A program made the translations under genes and the position numbers. The notes below the pieces were generated by a model. It was not told the origin of the DNA, did not search any database, and saw nothing but the letters and a program-made list of their open reading frames with translations. 64,000 bases of DNA from Lycorma delicatula. Its lineage: Eukaryota > Arthropoda > Insecta > Hemiptera > Fulgoridae. Where the stretch lies: positions 16,772,230-16,836,229 of the forward strand of contig NC_134456.1 of NCBI RefSeq assembly GCF_047948215.1. The letters are read 5' to 3'. Positions 22,870 through 36,481 of the stretch are shown here, piece after piece (within the stretch, counting starts at the first letter, position 1; every line of letters starts with the position of its first letter).

Positions 22870-25440
22870 CTGTCACAACCAAGTTGTTTAACTAACTTTT
22901 TGGATTTTCTCTGTCAATAATTTTCTTTTTCAAAGGAAAAACAACTAAATTTGTTTCATTATGGATCTTAAATTAACATGTGTCTGTTTTTTTGTCTTCT
23001 GAAGTATCACCCAATGGCTGTAATCTATCAGAAAATAGCGTGGCTAATTTTGAAAGTATAGGTAACAACAACTTCTTGTAATTTAATAAAAAATCGTTCA
23101 ATTAGTTTTTCTTTTTTTTATAATACATTCTGTTTTGCCTGCCACTAGTCTGCCATTTTCATTTTCTTGTAAAAATGTTTAAATACTCTGTTTTATTTTT
23201 CCAAGCAGAACTGTTCCTTATGTTTCATTACTAAATTGTTTAATAAATAGTACAGTTAAGAACTGTTCTGACTTATATCCAACAACTTTACATTTTTTAA
23301 GTACTTTATCTAATAAGACAGAGTACATAAATTACTTTCAGTCTTGTCATATATTTTAAGTTTGATTTAATTTGTGGTTTTAGTGCTACTCCAAACAACA
23401 AACTCTTCCTCCTGGCAACTGAATTTTTATCTTGATCTTTAATTTTGTGTTTCATTTTAGGATATGAAGTCATATTTTTCTTTTAACTTATGATGATGTT
23501 CTGTTTACATTGCTCATACCGATACTTAAATATTGATTGATAAAAATTGACTAAGTCATGCATTCTCATAAATAAGTTTCTTATCGTGTGGAGTAATTTT
23601 ACTAATGATGTATTCACTTCCTGCCTGAACACTGTGGAATGTTTGGTGTAGGCTGAAATTTGATTTCAAAATTTGGTGGACATTGTAATATTTTCAGAAT
23701 TTTTTTTATCGTTTATTATGAATACTTGAATTTTGTCTTCATTGCTTCCTTTTAATTATAACTCTTTTGGTTCACATCTTTTTTCACCAGTTTTACTCTT
23801 TTTTTTAATATTATTTTCTCTTTGCTTTTCAAATTTATGTGGGACTTATTTTATTGATTTGTATATTTTTGTTTCATGTATCTGTTTTGAAAAAATAACT
23901 CCTCCTCTGTACTTTATTTTCTTTTGAGTGCTGTTCTCTTTCACAGAAACTGAAACGATCAATAAACAAACAATAAAATTAAAAGCATTAACATTCAACA
24001 GGTAAATATGTAATAGCCTATTTTAATTGACAGTGAACCTTTAATTCAGTTTTGTTCAATTTCTAACAAGGTCATCTTTATCATAAGTATAATTAAAATA
24101 GATTACTTAAAAGATTGTTTAAAAAAAAACAATAAATTCCTAATTTCCAATCATTTTTACAATTTCATAATTTTTCACTATAACGGATAATACCCATTAA
24201 GTGATAGCTATTACTCAGAAAATATTAATATAAATTTGTAAAAAAAAACAGCAAATATAAATAAAAAAATTAGCTAACATAAGATCGGTACACCAGCAAA
24301 CGATGTGACAGCTGTGAATGAAATGAACAGGTATTTCCATTAAAGTACCAGCAATACTAACTTTTCCACTCCATATTTTGCTTAGTTCTCTTTAAATAAA
24401 ATATATAAGTTATTTAGACTATTACAAAAATTAAACAAGATATAGCTTGTTTATTTTGAACATTAAACCTCTAGGAGTGATAAACTTTACACCATGTATA
24501 CCATTATATACTGAGCAAATTTTAAGTTGCTAGACTACTTAGATGAGATCAGTGTTAAAAAAAACAAGAGTCAATTTAAAGTATTGATAATAATTATTAA
24601 AAGATTGATATTAATTGTTGAAAGAATTCACTTCCCTATCAGCTAAGTGACAGGGTAATGAAGAAAGTTAAGTTATCATATGTTCACTCCAAAACTTCAT
24701 CTTTAATTAGCACAATAGCAGCAAGAACATTTAATCTTTTATTGTGTATTGATAGTTTAATGGTACAAGAACTTAGTGTATGGTTTAAGTACAAGTATGT
24801 ACTCCTCAGCCACAGGAAAAATAGTTAATGAGAACAGGTGGTCAGTATTTTAACTTTCATAAACTTAAAACTTCACAATAAACAAAATGCAGGTACTACT
24901 TGAGTCAGATATACCCTTGTGAAGAGCTGTTATAAAAACTCCAAAGTAGTTTTTATTGTTATTCAGCTGGACTTTCAAAACTGGGACAGGAAAATAAGAA
25001 GAATAGTTTTGTACTTTACAAACTATTTTTTTTTTCTGGCTAGTTATTAATAAAAATATATAATTACTTTTTAACCATATTTATTTAGATTAAACTTTGA
25101 TATGTTGTTCTAAAAAGTAGAAAATAATTCAACAGTAGTTAGTTGCAGTTCAGAGGGAATTAAATGTTATGAATTGTGCAAAGCATATTATTGGTGAAAT
25201 TTAAAAAGAATTTTTAAAATAATGCAGCAAAAAAGTACTAATATTCACTATATGAGATAAAGAAAAGAATACAGTAATTACCAATATGCAAGGTTTACAA
25301 ATAAAAAAACGTATGTAGAATCACCCAAATGAGCTATTGGCCCCAAGTATAAATATATTATCGTTGTTGCTCTACATTATGAAAGTACCTTTGAATACTA
25401 TTAAAATAATCCACAAGACATTAGTGATTGCTTTCCTTTT
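22870..25440. other. AT-rich, no confident gene
   Basis: The minus strand from 23.2 to 23.95 kb has lysine-rich broken frames that may belong to the neighbouring transposase-like remnant, but no motif is firm. From 24.0 to 25.4 kb I see nothing. Confidence 0.35.
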
Positions 25441-25453
25441 TATTTTTTCTGAC

Positions 25454-25870
25454 TTATGGAATCAGACAGCTTATGTTTTCCTTACTGTAAAGCCAATAAT
25501 GAACAGTCCACTTTTTAATTCCTAGTGTTTGAAGAAACATTTTTTGACAAACCTGAATCTTTTTCCCATCTAAAAGAATATGATATTTTAATGCTTCTCC
25601 ATGTTTTGAATTTTCAATGTAAACTCTCCTTCCCACTTTGGTCTTCTCTACCATATCAATTAATTACACTTTTCTTTGATCTCAAATCATGTTTTACCAG
25701 AATTAAAAAGACTTAAGCTTTGCTCTTCTTTTATAGTGTTGCAATTTCTGACCATAGTTTTCCATGTTTTGAACATATATGCCTCTCTAATTCTCTTTGC
25801 TTCCTTCATTGTCATGATAATCTTGCCTTCTTTTGTTACAGTTTCCTTCCACTTTTCTTAAAATATTTTA
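25454..25870 (-). mobile_element. Possible N-terminal piece of the transposase-like family
   Basis: The minus-strand frame contains ILLDGKKIQVCQKMFLQTLG followed by KKWTVHYWL. A single VC(K/Q)K.FL.TLG-type motif is typical of the same multi-copy family as the fragment at 21.7-22.9 kb, in the expected order on the same strand. The frame is short and stops intervene, so assignment is weak. Confidence 0.3.
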
Positions 25871-25879
25871 GTCTGTTTT

Positions 25880-27880
25880 ATATCTCCACTGAATAATTCA
25901 TTGCCAGTTGGTTCTGAGATACTCATGTTTTCTGAAATGGGAATTTCTTCTACTTAGATAGTATGAAGGTGTAGTCCACATACTCCAAATAACTTAACGT
26001 AATCACTGGATAAATTTTTATGGATATTGTTTTATGTATCGTTAGACATCTACTCCAAAGGTACTCTTCTGTCGAAATAAACATTTTTATTTTGTTCAGT
26101 AACAACTGAAATGTCAGGATTGACATTGTAACCTTAAGGTAGACAAAACTAAATAATTGTGAAATATTAATATTTGAATTAAAAAGATGCTCATTAGTTC
26201 TACTTCTGTAGTATTGTTTACAGAAACTTGATAAATATTTCAATATTTTCAGCAATGAACCGACCCATTAATTGTAGATATATCATCTGGAAAAATTTTA
26301 TTCTTTGGTAATTTAATTATTGTCTGAAATTCTTTTAAACAAAATTAGCCAATTTTTCTGCCCTTTGTAATTGTTCACTGAAAACAAAGTCCAGTCATAA
26401 TTAGTAAGAACAGTTTTATTTATTTTAAAACAACCGTATCAGACATGGATTTCATACTAATAAGGCTCTTTAAATTGGTTTTAACATGGAATAATTTTGT
26501 TTAGAGTGTAACTTTTCAGTCAGCAACTGCATCCTAGTACAGTTCATCTTGCTTTGCATAATTTAAATACAAATTAAATCTTGTCTTTGGTCTTCATTTA
26601 ATCATATCTCATTTACAATTTTAACTTGTAGGTCCTGCTTTAAAATGCTACATTTTTATTATTAATTATTAACGTTATTAGTTACAATTTTTTTCTGGTT
26701 CAAGGAACATGATGTTGCTGAATATTTATTATTATTATATTTAGGCAATAAAAATGCCTGTCATGCTATTCAGAATAATGTGACATCAAAATGACATTGT
26801 ACTTGATGCAAACTAAAGGATAGCAGAATTTTGTCTCTCTTGACAACATAATTATGATATGTCAGTCAAATACAATCTTCATATCACAGCTTGGTTTAAG
26901 TACAATGGAAACCAGCTTAAAAAATCCCGGAGTAATAAAATTTACAGAATGGATTTATGAAGAGGTGCTATTATCAATGTCGGAAATAGCTTATATTTTA
27001 TGGTTAAGGAAGAAAATGAAACTTGATCATCAGTTATAGCTGTGAATAATTCCCTTATGAGTTTGGATCTCAAATAAAAATTCCACGCAAAGATCCAAAA
27101 ACGCTCTCCAAGATTTTATAACAGTTTTCTGATTAAAGTTCCATTCATACAAAAAAGAGAGAAAAATTAATGTATTATTTTGATACAAAATAAAAAGAAA
27201 TTATTAATAAATACAATACTGAAAAGGAAATAATCAAAAATATGCAGCAGACAGCAAAACAAAACATATTTGAACAGTAAAAATTAAGTAACTATAATGC
27301 CTTAACTTGGTATTTTAGCACCTATGTCTAATAAAATACTGTGTTAATTCTTCCTCCAAAACACAAATAAAGATCCATCATGTTATTTTTGCATATAAAT
27401 AGAAACAGAATGTTATTTTATTAATAAAATATAATCGATATAAATCTTAACGACTTACTCCATGGTCACAAAAATTCAAAAATTAATAGTCATACTAACC
27501 AAAGTTCAAATTCTCCTTGTTTGAGGCAACCCGTTTCAGTTGCAACCTCTACGCCTGACTACCTCCATATCAAACCAATATTAACTTCCACATATCTTTT
27601 GGGTCTATGCAAGGGCCTCATTCCATTGGATCTTTCAACTAAAACCCTATCAGTTATTCTTTGTGTGACATTTCTTGCACAGTGCAATCTATGACTTAAT
27701 CATTAAATATATCTGGACTCGATTATAATGTATGAATGTATGCAGCGCAAAGTTGTGGCACTTCCTCCACTGTCCAGTATGTTCGTCAATTACAAGACAA
27801 AATATTTATCAATGCTAATTGGAAACCATTTCTTGTGTTTTTTAATCGAGTGGGTCAACACTCCCTCACCCAGTTGTGGT
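25880..27880. other. No recognisable gene
   Basis: CpG-poor AT-rich DNA with random short frames; no repeats matched elsewhere in the window. Confidence 0.45.
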
Positions 27881-28175
27881 GTTTTCTTTTTCCTGTTTAG
27901 CCTCCGGTAACTACAGTTTAGATAATACTTCAGAGGATGAATGAGGATGATATGTATGAGTATAAATGAAGTGTAGTCTTGTACATTCTCAGTTCGACCA
28001 ATCCTGAGATGTGTGGTTAATTGAAACCCAACCACCAAAGAACACCGGTATCCACGATCTAGCATTCAAATCCATGTAAAAATAACTGGCTTTACTAGGA
28101 CTTGAACGCTGGAACTCTCGGCTTCCAAATCAGTAGATTTGGGAAGATGTGTTCACCACTAGACCAACCCGGTGG
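27881..28175 (-). mobile_element. SINE family 2, copy A
   Basis: The minus strand begins at about 28175 with a tRNA-derived head (CCACCGGGTTGGTCTAGTGG, A box) and a B-box-like GTTCAAGTCC some 60 bases on. A conserved body follows and then the tail TCATCCTCTGAAG ... CCGGAGGCTAAACAGG. The same unit occurs at 31.3, 31.6, 49.1 and 52.4 kb. The head has lost one base of the CAGCTGATTTGG motif. No clear target duplication. Confidence 0.85.
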
Positions 28176-28189
28176 ATTATAGTAAGGAA

Positions 28190-28980
28190 TATAATTATTT
28201 AAGGTTATGTTTTTGTTATATGTAAACAGGTTTTATATAGTTTTATTGATAATTATTAAGAACTGAAGAAAACATGTCAGCTTAGTTTTCAAAATATTTG
28301 TTGTTCTATAAGCAACATACTTACAAAGAATACTACTATTAATTTATAAACCTTAAATAATAATTTTTAAGATTTAAGCTTAAGTGTGAATGTTAAATTA
28401 AAAAAAGGAAACTATGAGGCTCATTCACAAAGTAAATATTATTATGCTATTAAAAAATGTTGACAAATATTATTTAAAATTAATAAGACTATCAAAAACA
28501 CTAATATATGAAACGGTTTCCACAATATTAAGGAATATGTCGCATGGATATCCTTTTCCCAAAATGAAGACTGAAAATTACCAGTATATGCATTGCTTGT
28601 TTGGCATCATCACCTTCATAGTGTTGTCTGGCAATGAACTGTTTTAAACAAATGAATCCATTTGTTCACAGCTAAATGACATGATCAGAGGTTTGGGTGT
28701 CAGCATGAGCCAACTGTTATTAAACAAAGCATAACTGAGTATGACTTGCTTTTTGTTTTGGGTTGCAAGTCACAATAAAGTAAAATGAAATCAAAAATAG
28801 TCCGATCTAGTAAAACTTTTCATTTACAAGTTGCAACAAATCATTAACAATTGCTTGCTCTGTACCGCACCATGCACGTTGAACTATCAAATCTACTCTC
28901 ACATCACTTCTAATCTAAGTTACTATATTTATCCATTACACCATGATGTGTGAAAAGAATAATTGACAAAAATTTTAAAG
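28190..28980. other. No recognisable gene
   Basis: AT-rich sequence; the + frame at 28414-28647 has no recognised domain. Confidence 0.45.
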
Positions 28981-28984
28981 ATAT

Positions 28985-29250
28985 TCATTCACTTACACCT
29001 TTATGTGTGTTAGCATGTCTGATATCTTGCTGCTTCGCTAACTTACACATTAGCTTTGATGGACTTTCTGCCATAGCATCTGAAATATCTGTTTGTTAAT
29101 TTAGGTGGTCTTCCACTTTGATCAGCATCTTCAGCAGAGCCTGTTGTTCGAAATTTTTCGATAAGAGTTTGAAATGCGTTGCATTTAGGAACAGCAAGTA
29201 TCTGAAAACTTTTCAGAAAAATTGCGCTTCACTAATTCAGTATACTTGTC
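28985..29250 (-). mobile_element. Transposase N-terminal (HTH) fragment, mariner/IS630-like
   Basis: The minus strand reads KFRTTGSAEDADQSGRPPKL followed, across a shift, by a helix-turn-helix-like stretch. The TTGS...SGRP linker is characteristic of the DNA-binding half of insect Tc1/mariner/IS630-type transposases (DUF4817 group). No catalytic half is visible on either side. Confidence 0.55.
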
Positions 29251-29259
29251 ACTTCTTGA

Positions 29260-31310
29260 AAGGCATGTTCAGTGTCTTTCGTGAAAAGCGTATTCCTCTA
29301 TTAAAAGAATCATTTCTTTTCTCACAACTGTTGATTCTGATAAACGAAACAACACAAAATGAAAAAAAGAATATTCAATAAATCACATCTAATGTCTTAG
29401 TTTATCACTGAGCAATACCCAATGAACCACGGGCAACCAACCTAACATAAAAAGACCAGAATGCACCACATGATTCTAAAATATAGAGTGACTTTTTGAA
29501 CGCACTGTTATGATCACTATCAATAAAAGCACCTGGCAGTCTACATATCTGATTCATTGTATTTCTCAATTTCTCTTCTGAAAATAAATAGTCAGTTTTT
29601 TATCTGTTTTTATCTCCAGCAGATTTCTAAAAAACTACCAAAGAAGTTGGAGATTTTGAAATCTCCAGCCTTCTTTTGTAGGTTTTTTACTAGCCTTATA
29701 TTATTACCATTATTATTAGTATATTTTGTAGTATTTATTATCCTTCCTCCACTTTCATTACATGTTCTCAGTTGTTTCCTTTCGCTTGTTCATCCCTCCA
29801 AAGTACGTTTGGGTGCCTTACAGCACCAGCTTCCATATTATTATTCTATAACAATATTTATATTACTCTTCCATAATATTCTCTTTCTCTTAATACAGTA
29901 CTTCAATTGTAACATCTTCATATTGATTAGTTGCCTTATAAACTTTTATTGAAAGCAGGTTCCTGGGTTTATTCTCATTCTGACGGCACTTTTCCTATCA
30001 TTAGTAAAAACTATCCTAGTAAACTAAATTTCTTTTTTTTAGAATTATTCCTACATCACTTCTACTTTTTTACTTCCTGAATTGTAACATCATCTTCTAA
30101 TAACTTCATCCTTTCTCATTTCACTTTATTTACTCCAGTTCCATTACTTCAATGTTTACGTTCATCGCTCTTTTAAAATTTTCTAACTTCTTTGTTTGCA
30201 AAAATGTTTCTACATTTAATGTACCTGTATGTATTTCCTTTCCATCTTTTTCTGACTTCCAATTGCTGATAACATAAACCAGGTTAATAAAACATAATAT
30301 TTATAGTTATTAATTTTAATTCATTAAAATTCATTATCGCATTTAAAAGTTACACAAAAAAACATCAGGAATAAACATATCCTTATTTATAATTTGTTAA
30401 AAATTCCTTTTTGCGCTCTATAGTATATGTGATTTCTAATATTCTGGCTCTCACAAAGTGTTATTTTCTTGAAAACACTGCATAAACCACTTTAAATTCT
30501 GTTTCACATGTATTAGTGAGTATAAAAATCTTCAATAATTTAAAAAGGGAATATAATCTTTAACTTTCAGGCAAGTAATACAAAAAGTACATTGTAATAT
30601 TAAATGCTATCATTGAATATTTATACTTCCTTCCTCTTCATCCACCAGTTGACCTTCATTAAATAGTTAATTCCTTTTTCCACGACCACTTTCAGTTCTC
30701 TTCAGTATCCTCTTTAAAACCTCCCTTATTTTATACCCTAGCATCCGTTATGACTTACCAGCACTGTCCTTGCCACTTAACTGCAGTTTTAATTTATTGA
30801 TCAGGCAAATACTTTTCTATTCACTGATAAACAATCACTGACAAAAAACATACTAAACGATCCGTTATCAATACTTTCTTTTGGAGCTATAATTTCTTAA
30901 TCTCTTCCTACATGTTCTACAAGAAAGACCTTCTTGCCATCTATCTGGATAAAAGTCATTATGGGTTATTTAATTGTTATTTGAATAACTCAAACCACCA
31001 TCTGAATTGTATATGAGAGATATACTAAATCTGTTACTTTAGCAGCTCCCAAACCATGCACATGGATATCAAGAGCCTCTTAAATTTTTTGACAGGAATT
31101 GTGCACAATAGATGTATAAGTAGCATGATTCATGTTATAGTAAACCTTTTAAATATTAAGTTGCTTACGTGTACTTTTATTTTCGAATTCATTAATGCGA
31201 TCTTCTTTGAATTGAATTCATTAATGCACTACGCTATTCTGTTATTATCCTGTTCCAGCATATTTACTAATACAACTGGTTTTGTTATTTTTTGTTTCCC
31301 ATAACAGTTC
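29260..31310. other. No recognisable gene
   Basis: T-rich + strand with many short frames. Possibly very old minus-strand element sequence, but no motif is readable. Confidence 0.4.
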
Positions 31311-31318
31311 TGAAGGAG

Positions 31319-31950
31319 TTTAGCCTCTGGAACCATTGCAAGGTGGTTCCACCTTATTACAGTGGAACCACCTATATATATCCTGAGTCAGGATATATCA
31401 TCCTGATTCATTTATATCAGGATGATATATATGAATGTAAATGAAGTGTAGTTTGCAGTCTTAGGTCGACCCTTCCTGAGATGTGGTTAATTAAAACCCA
31501 ACCACCAAAGAACACTTGTATCCACAATCTAGTATTCAAATCCATATAAAAGTAACCGAGTTTACTAGGATTTAAATTTAACACTCTTAACTTTGAAATC
31601 AGCTGATTTGTGACAAGTTAACCACTAGACCAGCCTCTCTCTTTTTTCCCGTTTAGCCTCCGGTAACTACCGTTTAGATAATACTTCAGAGGATGAATGA
31701 GGATGATATGTATGAGTGTAAATGAAGTGTAGTCTTGTACATTCTCAGTTCGACCATTCCTGAGATGTGCGTTTAATTGAAACTCAACCACCAAAGAACA
31801 CCGGTATCCACGATCTAGTATTCAAATCCGTGTAAAAATAACTGGCTTTACTAGGACTTGAATGCTGGAACTCTCGGCTTCCAAATCAGCTGATTTGGGA
31901 AGACGTGTTCACCACTAGACCAACCCGGTGGGTTACTAGACCAGCCTGGT
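31319..31950 (-). mobile_element. SINE family 2, copy B, interrupted by copy C
   Basis: Minus-strand copy with an altered tail (31319-31430) containing two small palindromic expansions. The body and head run to 31636, where the head is cut by another SINE; its last bases (CCAGCCTGGTGGG) resume after 31947. Older than copy C by nesting. Confidence 0.82.
31637..31934 (-). mobile_element. SINE family 2, copy C, nested with 13-bp target duplication
   Basis: A complete family-2 SINE inserted into copy B. The insertion is flanked by the exact 13-base repeat ACTAGACCAGCCT at 31624-31636 and 31935-31947. The A box and GTTCAAGTCC-type B box are intact on the minus strand, and the tail is complete (CCGGAGGCTAAACGGG then A-rich). 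Confidence 0.92.
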
Positions 31951-31959
31951 GGGCTACAT

Positions 31960-33110
31960 TCAATTAACTACTCTTCATCATATTAACTCACATGTATATC
32001 TGATCTGTCTAAGGAACATTACAATACTTTCTTCATTGATTCATTGAATTAATTAAAATAAAAGAAAATAATGTATGTCTTTTATTATTATAATATAACT
32101 TTACATATAATTATTCAGCAATAGAATAATGAACGCTATGCTCTTTTATGTTGTAACGTTCCTTTCATTTGAAAAGCTGAAAAAGAAATAGTGCCAATGC
32201 AACGTTTATCAAATTCACTGTGCACTTCTATGCATACAAACGTAAATATAACAGTTGTGTTTACAATGATGAATCAGTACAAATAAATCGTATTTCTAAC
32301 GGAATTTATTAAAAAATAAACAATTGGGCACTTTTAGATTAAGCAACAGTTTTAACAACAGACAAATAATTTAATGGCTTTTATTTGCACAAAGTATTTT
32401 TAGATATATTACAATAACGGTTTTAAAATGCTACATTAAAATGAATGAAAGTAAATAAGTTCTATAACATCCACTTAGGACAAGGAATTTGTCCTGTAGT
32501 AGCCCCTTTAAATAACACCTGTATAACAGTTCTTTAGCTAACCTTTTTCCTTTTGTATACTGACATTGTACTTGCAGATTTAAATTTCTGACTTCTAATA
32601 TCAGACAAAATTTTCAGTTACTTAAATGATGAAATTTTCAAAATTTACAACATTTAAAAATTTTTATTTCATCTGTAGTTTTGTGAAAAATATAATTTAA
32701 CTTTTGTGAGGGAGCTGTTTATAATTGTAGCCCAAGTAAATGTTATTCTTAAAAGACCAAAAAAAGAAAATTAGGAAAAAAATTATAATTAAATGGATAT
32801 AAAAATAAAGACAGGAAAATATTTATTTCAAACTGAATAGTTTTGGATTTCACAAACTTTAGTCCGGGAGAGTAATATTCCACACCTTATAAATAGTAAA
32901 CTTTGTTGCTATTTTAACAGCTATGGATGATATAAGAAAAAGATTGAAGCAAAAAGATAAGGAAGAAATACCATCTTGAACATTACTTGCTACTGGCTTC
33001 ATAATATGGACACTGTGAAAATCAAGGGGTACTGGACATCTGGAATATAGAAATTAGTACAAAGATATTCAAGCTAATAGTGTGAAATTATACCAAGCTA
33101 ATAGTTTGAA
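31960..33110. other. No recognisable gene
   Basis: AT-rich DNA without coding or repeat signal. Confidence 0.45.
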
Positions 33111-33119
33111 ATTATACCT

Positions 33120-33650
33120 TCTGTAGCAAGGCTAGCCGCTGGGGTACACACCCACTCCAGGGCTACTAACCTTGGAGGTCCGATCCGGTACTCCGGTGGA
33201 ACCGGCATATGTCCTGGCAGAGAGCGAATACGCAATCTCTGCACTGACTCCAGTGGCTCCTACTCAACGAAGCTTTCAGAGCTCCCATGCACCGACATAC
33301 ATGGCCACCATTGCTACATGCTTGCCATCGCAGGGGGCATATGGACAACGGAAGGGTCTCCGTTAAACCTGCAATAACATTGACCCTGGCCGCCACATCA
33401 CCAGCTCTAAATATGGTGTGAGTCCATTTCCAAATCGTTTATTTGTCCATGTCCTACAGGTGGCCGAAAAATCCAGTCCGTCTGGTGACCTGAAGTTAGA
33501 AACAGGTCAAAAGTAAAAAAGCAAATCCGAGGAATTTACTCGGAACCCAGTTAGCCAGCTATGCGTATTGTACATAAGTACAGCTGTTGCCGCCCTGGAC
33601 GTGGAACGTAGATGTTGTGTTCCGGACATGGGGATTACCTAACTCAGGAG
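33120..33650 (+). mobile_element. GC-rich lead sequence of the R1-clade LINE (uncertain)
   Basis: GC content and CpG rise abruptly at about 33120, as in the LINE to the right, suggesting 5' untranslated or ORF1-end sequence of the same element. No protein motif is readable. It is separated from the endonuclease part by a (TTA)n tract at 33649-33668. Confidence 0.4.
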
Positions 33651-33668
33651 TTATTATTATTATTATTA

Positions 33669-36481
33669 CTCTACCAGAAAAAGGGATGTTATCCTCGCTG
33701 CCGCTGGTGAGTTGGTGGTAGCTGAGAAATTCAACTCCAGGGCGGTAGACTGGGATATGGCGCATACCAACTCCAGAGGGAAATACATTCTGGACATGGT
33801 GGCACGTACTGGACTCGTGATTCTCAGTACAGGGAACACGACGACGTTTCGCTGCCCAGGATATTTGGAAACCATTCCTGATATTTCCTTCGCCTCCGAA
33901 GAGCTGGTCACGCTCGTTCAGGACTGGAGAGTTCTCGAGGATTAAAGCGGTAGCAACCACCAATATATCTCATTTAGAGCCCTAGATGGTACACGAGAGC
34001 GCCCGGGGCCCCCACGGCTGGTGAAAAATAATAACGTCAACAAAATCGACGAGAATAAATTCAACAGAAAGATCTCCTCAGGGGTGGTAGCCCCTGAAAA
34101 CTTCACCAACGGGGGGGACGGGGGGGGGCGAAGCACCAGAAGCGACCCGTGTACTGGTGGACACCGGAGATTTCGGGGTTCCGCCGAGAGTGTCTTCGAC
34201 TAAGACGAGTTGCGCAACGTGCGAGGAATCGCATAGACGCGAACCCCAGGTCAGCCGAGTATAAGACGGCAAAGGTTCGGCTCCGTCGAGCCATCAACGT
34301 GAGCAAGGCACGCTGCTGGAGCGAACTGACGGAGACCGTGGATGCAGACCCTTGGGGGCTAGGTTACAAGATAGTAACTCGGCGATTGGAGATTTCGCGG
34401 TCACCAGCTCCACTAGACGAGGCTAAAGCGGAACACGTCGTTTTAAGATGTTGTTCCCGGCCCACTCGGTCCGTGCCGAGCGGGACTTCAGCGACATGGG
34501 CGACTTCCCGCTCTTCTCGATGGAAGAACTGGAAGGAGTCCTACGATCGCTGAAAAGCAAAAAAGCCTCTGGTCCTGACGGTATACCGGCCGAGGTACTC
34601 AAACTAGTGGGGCGCTGCAGCCACCGTCTTCTACTAGATATCTATAATGCATGTCTGAAGGCTGAGTCTTTTAGCGCCAGGTGGAAGACCGCGCGTCTTG
34701 TGCTAATTCCCAAGGGAAAGCAAAACCCAGAGTCGCCGTCCTCCTACCTCCTCCTACCGCCCATTGTGTATGCTTGACACAGATGGGAAGGTATTGGGGA
34801 AGCTGTTAAAGGACCGGTTACGGCGATGAATCAGGCAGGTGGCCTGTCACTTAACCAGTACGGTTTCCGGCAGGGTCGGTCGACCCTAGACGCAATTCAG
34901 AAGGTTGTTGAGGCAGTGCGGCGAGCAGAGGACCACAATCATTTTTTGCGACGTGTTGGACGAAACGTTACGTTGGACGTAAAAAACGCGTTCAACTCCG
35001 CACGGTGGAGCGTAATGATTCGGGCCCTGGAGCATTCATTCCATGTGCCTCAATACCTTCTCAGAATGGTAGACGCATACCTGAGGAACCGCGGTCTCAT
35101 TTACGAGACCGCAGCAGGCTGGCGTAGGACTACGATCACGTCAGGGGCGGCGCAGGGGTCCATTCTCGGCCCCGACCTTTGGAACGCCGTCTCCGATGGC
35201 TTGCTGAGGCTGGAGATGCCTAAAGAATCTGCCTTGGTTGGGTACGCTGACGACGTTGCGCTACTTGTCGCAGACCGGGACGTGGAGCGCGCCCAACTGA
35301 GGCTCAGTCGAGCCATGCACAGAGTGGGTGCCTGGTTGGACGATCATGGATTGTCTCTAGCCCTCAGCAAAACGGAGATCGTGGTTCTCACAAAGAAGCG
35401 TATCGGCAGCCTTCTCTCTCTGCGGGTCGGGGTAGAGGTTGTCGAAACTAAGCCGGCCACAAAGTACCTCGATATGATGATCGACTAGAAACTCAGCTTT
35501 GCTGAGCAGCTTCGTACAGCCGCCGACAAAGCTGCGAGAGCCGTAACTGCTCTCAGCCGGCTTATGGCTAATGTCGGCGGACCGAAGGCCAGCAGACGGC
35601 GATTGCTGATGTCCACGGTGCATTCCATCCTGTTATACGGGTGGGAAGTGTGAGCCAAGGCATTAAGAGTTGCGAGAAACCGGAAGCGGCTCGCGCAGGT
35701 GCAACGCATCGCAGCCTTGCGAGTCGCTTCCGCCTATCTGACGGTCTCCGAGCCTGCAGTACTTGTGGTCGCCGGCGTCATACCATTGCTACTTTAGCAA
35801 GGGAGCGCCAGGTGATCTACAGGAGGCGACGGGCAGGCGAAGACCGGGTGACCGTTGCCAACGAGGAACGGACTCGCACGTTCCTCGCACGGCAAGAGAC
35901 CTGGGACCACGAAACCAGAGGACGATGGACCGCAAAGCTTATCCCTCTGGTCAGACCGTGGACGGAGCGACGGCATGGAGAAGTGGAGTACTATACGACC
36001 CGATTTTTAACGGGTCACGGGTATTTCCGCGCTTACCTCCATGTCATAGGGAAAGCGCCGTCCCCGACTGCCTGTATTGCCCCGGTGTACGGGACGACGC
36101 CGAGCACACCTTTTTCAAATGTGCTCGGTGGGCGGCAGATCGAGGGACACTAGAGGCGGATACCGGAGCACTGAGTCCCCACAACGTGGTTGCGATTGTG
36201 ACCTGAGTAGCTGGGAAAGTGTAGCCCGACTCGTCGGCAACATTCTCAGGGCCAAAAAGTTCGACCTGGATAGTCCTGAAAATTAGGTAGCACCTAATCA
36301 GGCTAGTGTAGGAGGACTCGACCAGAAGTAATGTGTTAAACGGTTCCGGGTCGAGTCCTGGTAGAAAGGGGGTGGTTTTAGTCGGTAGTCTGCTGATAGT
36401 GATTGGATAATACCATCAGGGGGAGCCCGACACTCAGTGCGTAAATGCATTTCCACTTCACTCCTCAAAAAAAAAAAAAAA
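33669..36481 (+). mobile_element. R1-clade non-LTR retrotransposon, 3' complete, inactivated
   Basis: Domain order is canonical. The endonuclease end is at 33712-33945 (FNSRAVDWDMAHTNSRGKYI, RCPGYLETIPDISFASEEL). The linker is at 34149-34440 (RVAQRARNRIDA, DPWGLGYKIVTRRLE). Reverse transcriptase runs from 34480 to 35485: SGPDGIPAEVLKL, YGFRQGRSTLDAI, AAQGSILGPDLW and catalytic GYADDVALLV. The C-terminal region runs to 36204 with a CCHC motif (CLYCPGVRDDAEHTFFKC). A 3' UTR and an A-tail of about 19 end at 36481. Damage: frameshifts near 34445, 34745, 34820 and 36070, and an in-frame TAG at 35486. RT would make cDNA at a nicked target. The frame is otherwise long, so the insertion is fairly young. 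Confidence 0.93.

Noticed and set aside
29557..29952. 131-residue leucine-rich ORF
   Set aside because: T-rich strand gives a chance run of Leu/Phe/Ile; no motif and no acceptable neighbours.
35357..35976. Minus-strand ORFs within the R1-clade LINE
   Set aside because: They are shadows of the + strand RT and C-terminal coding sequence.
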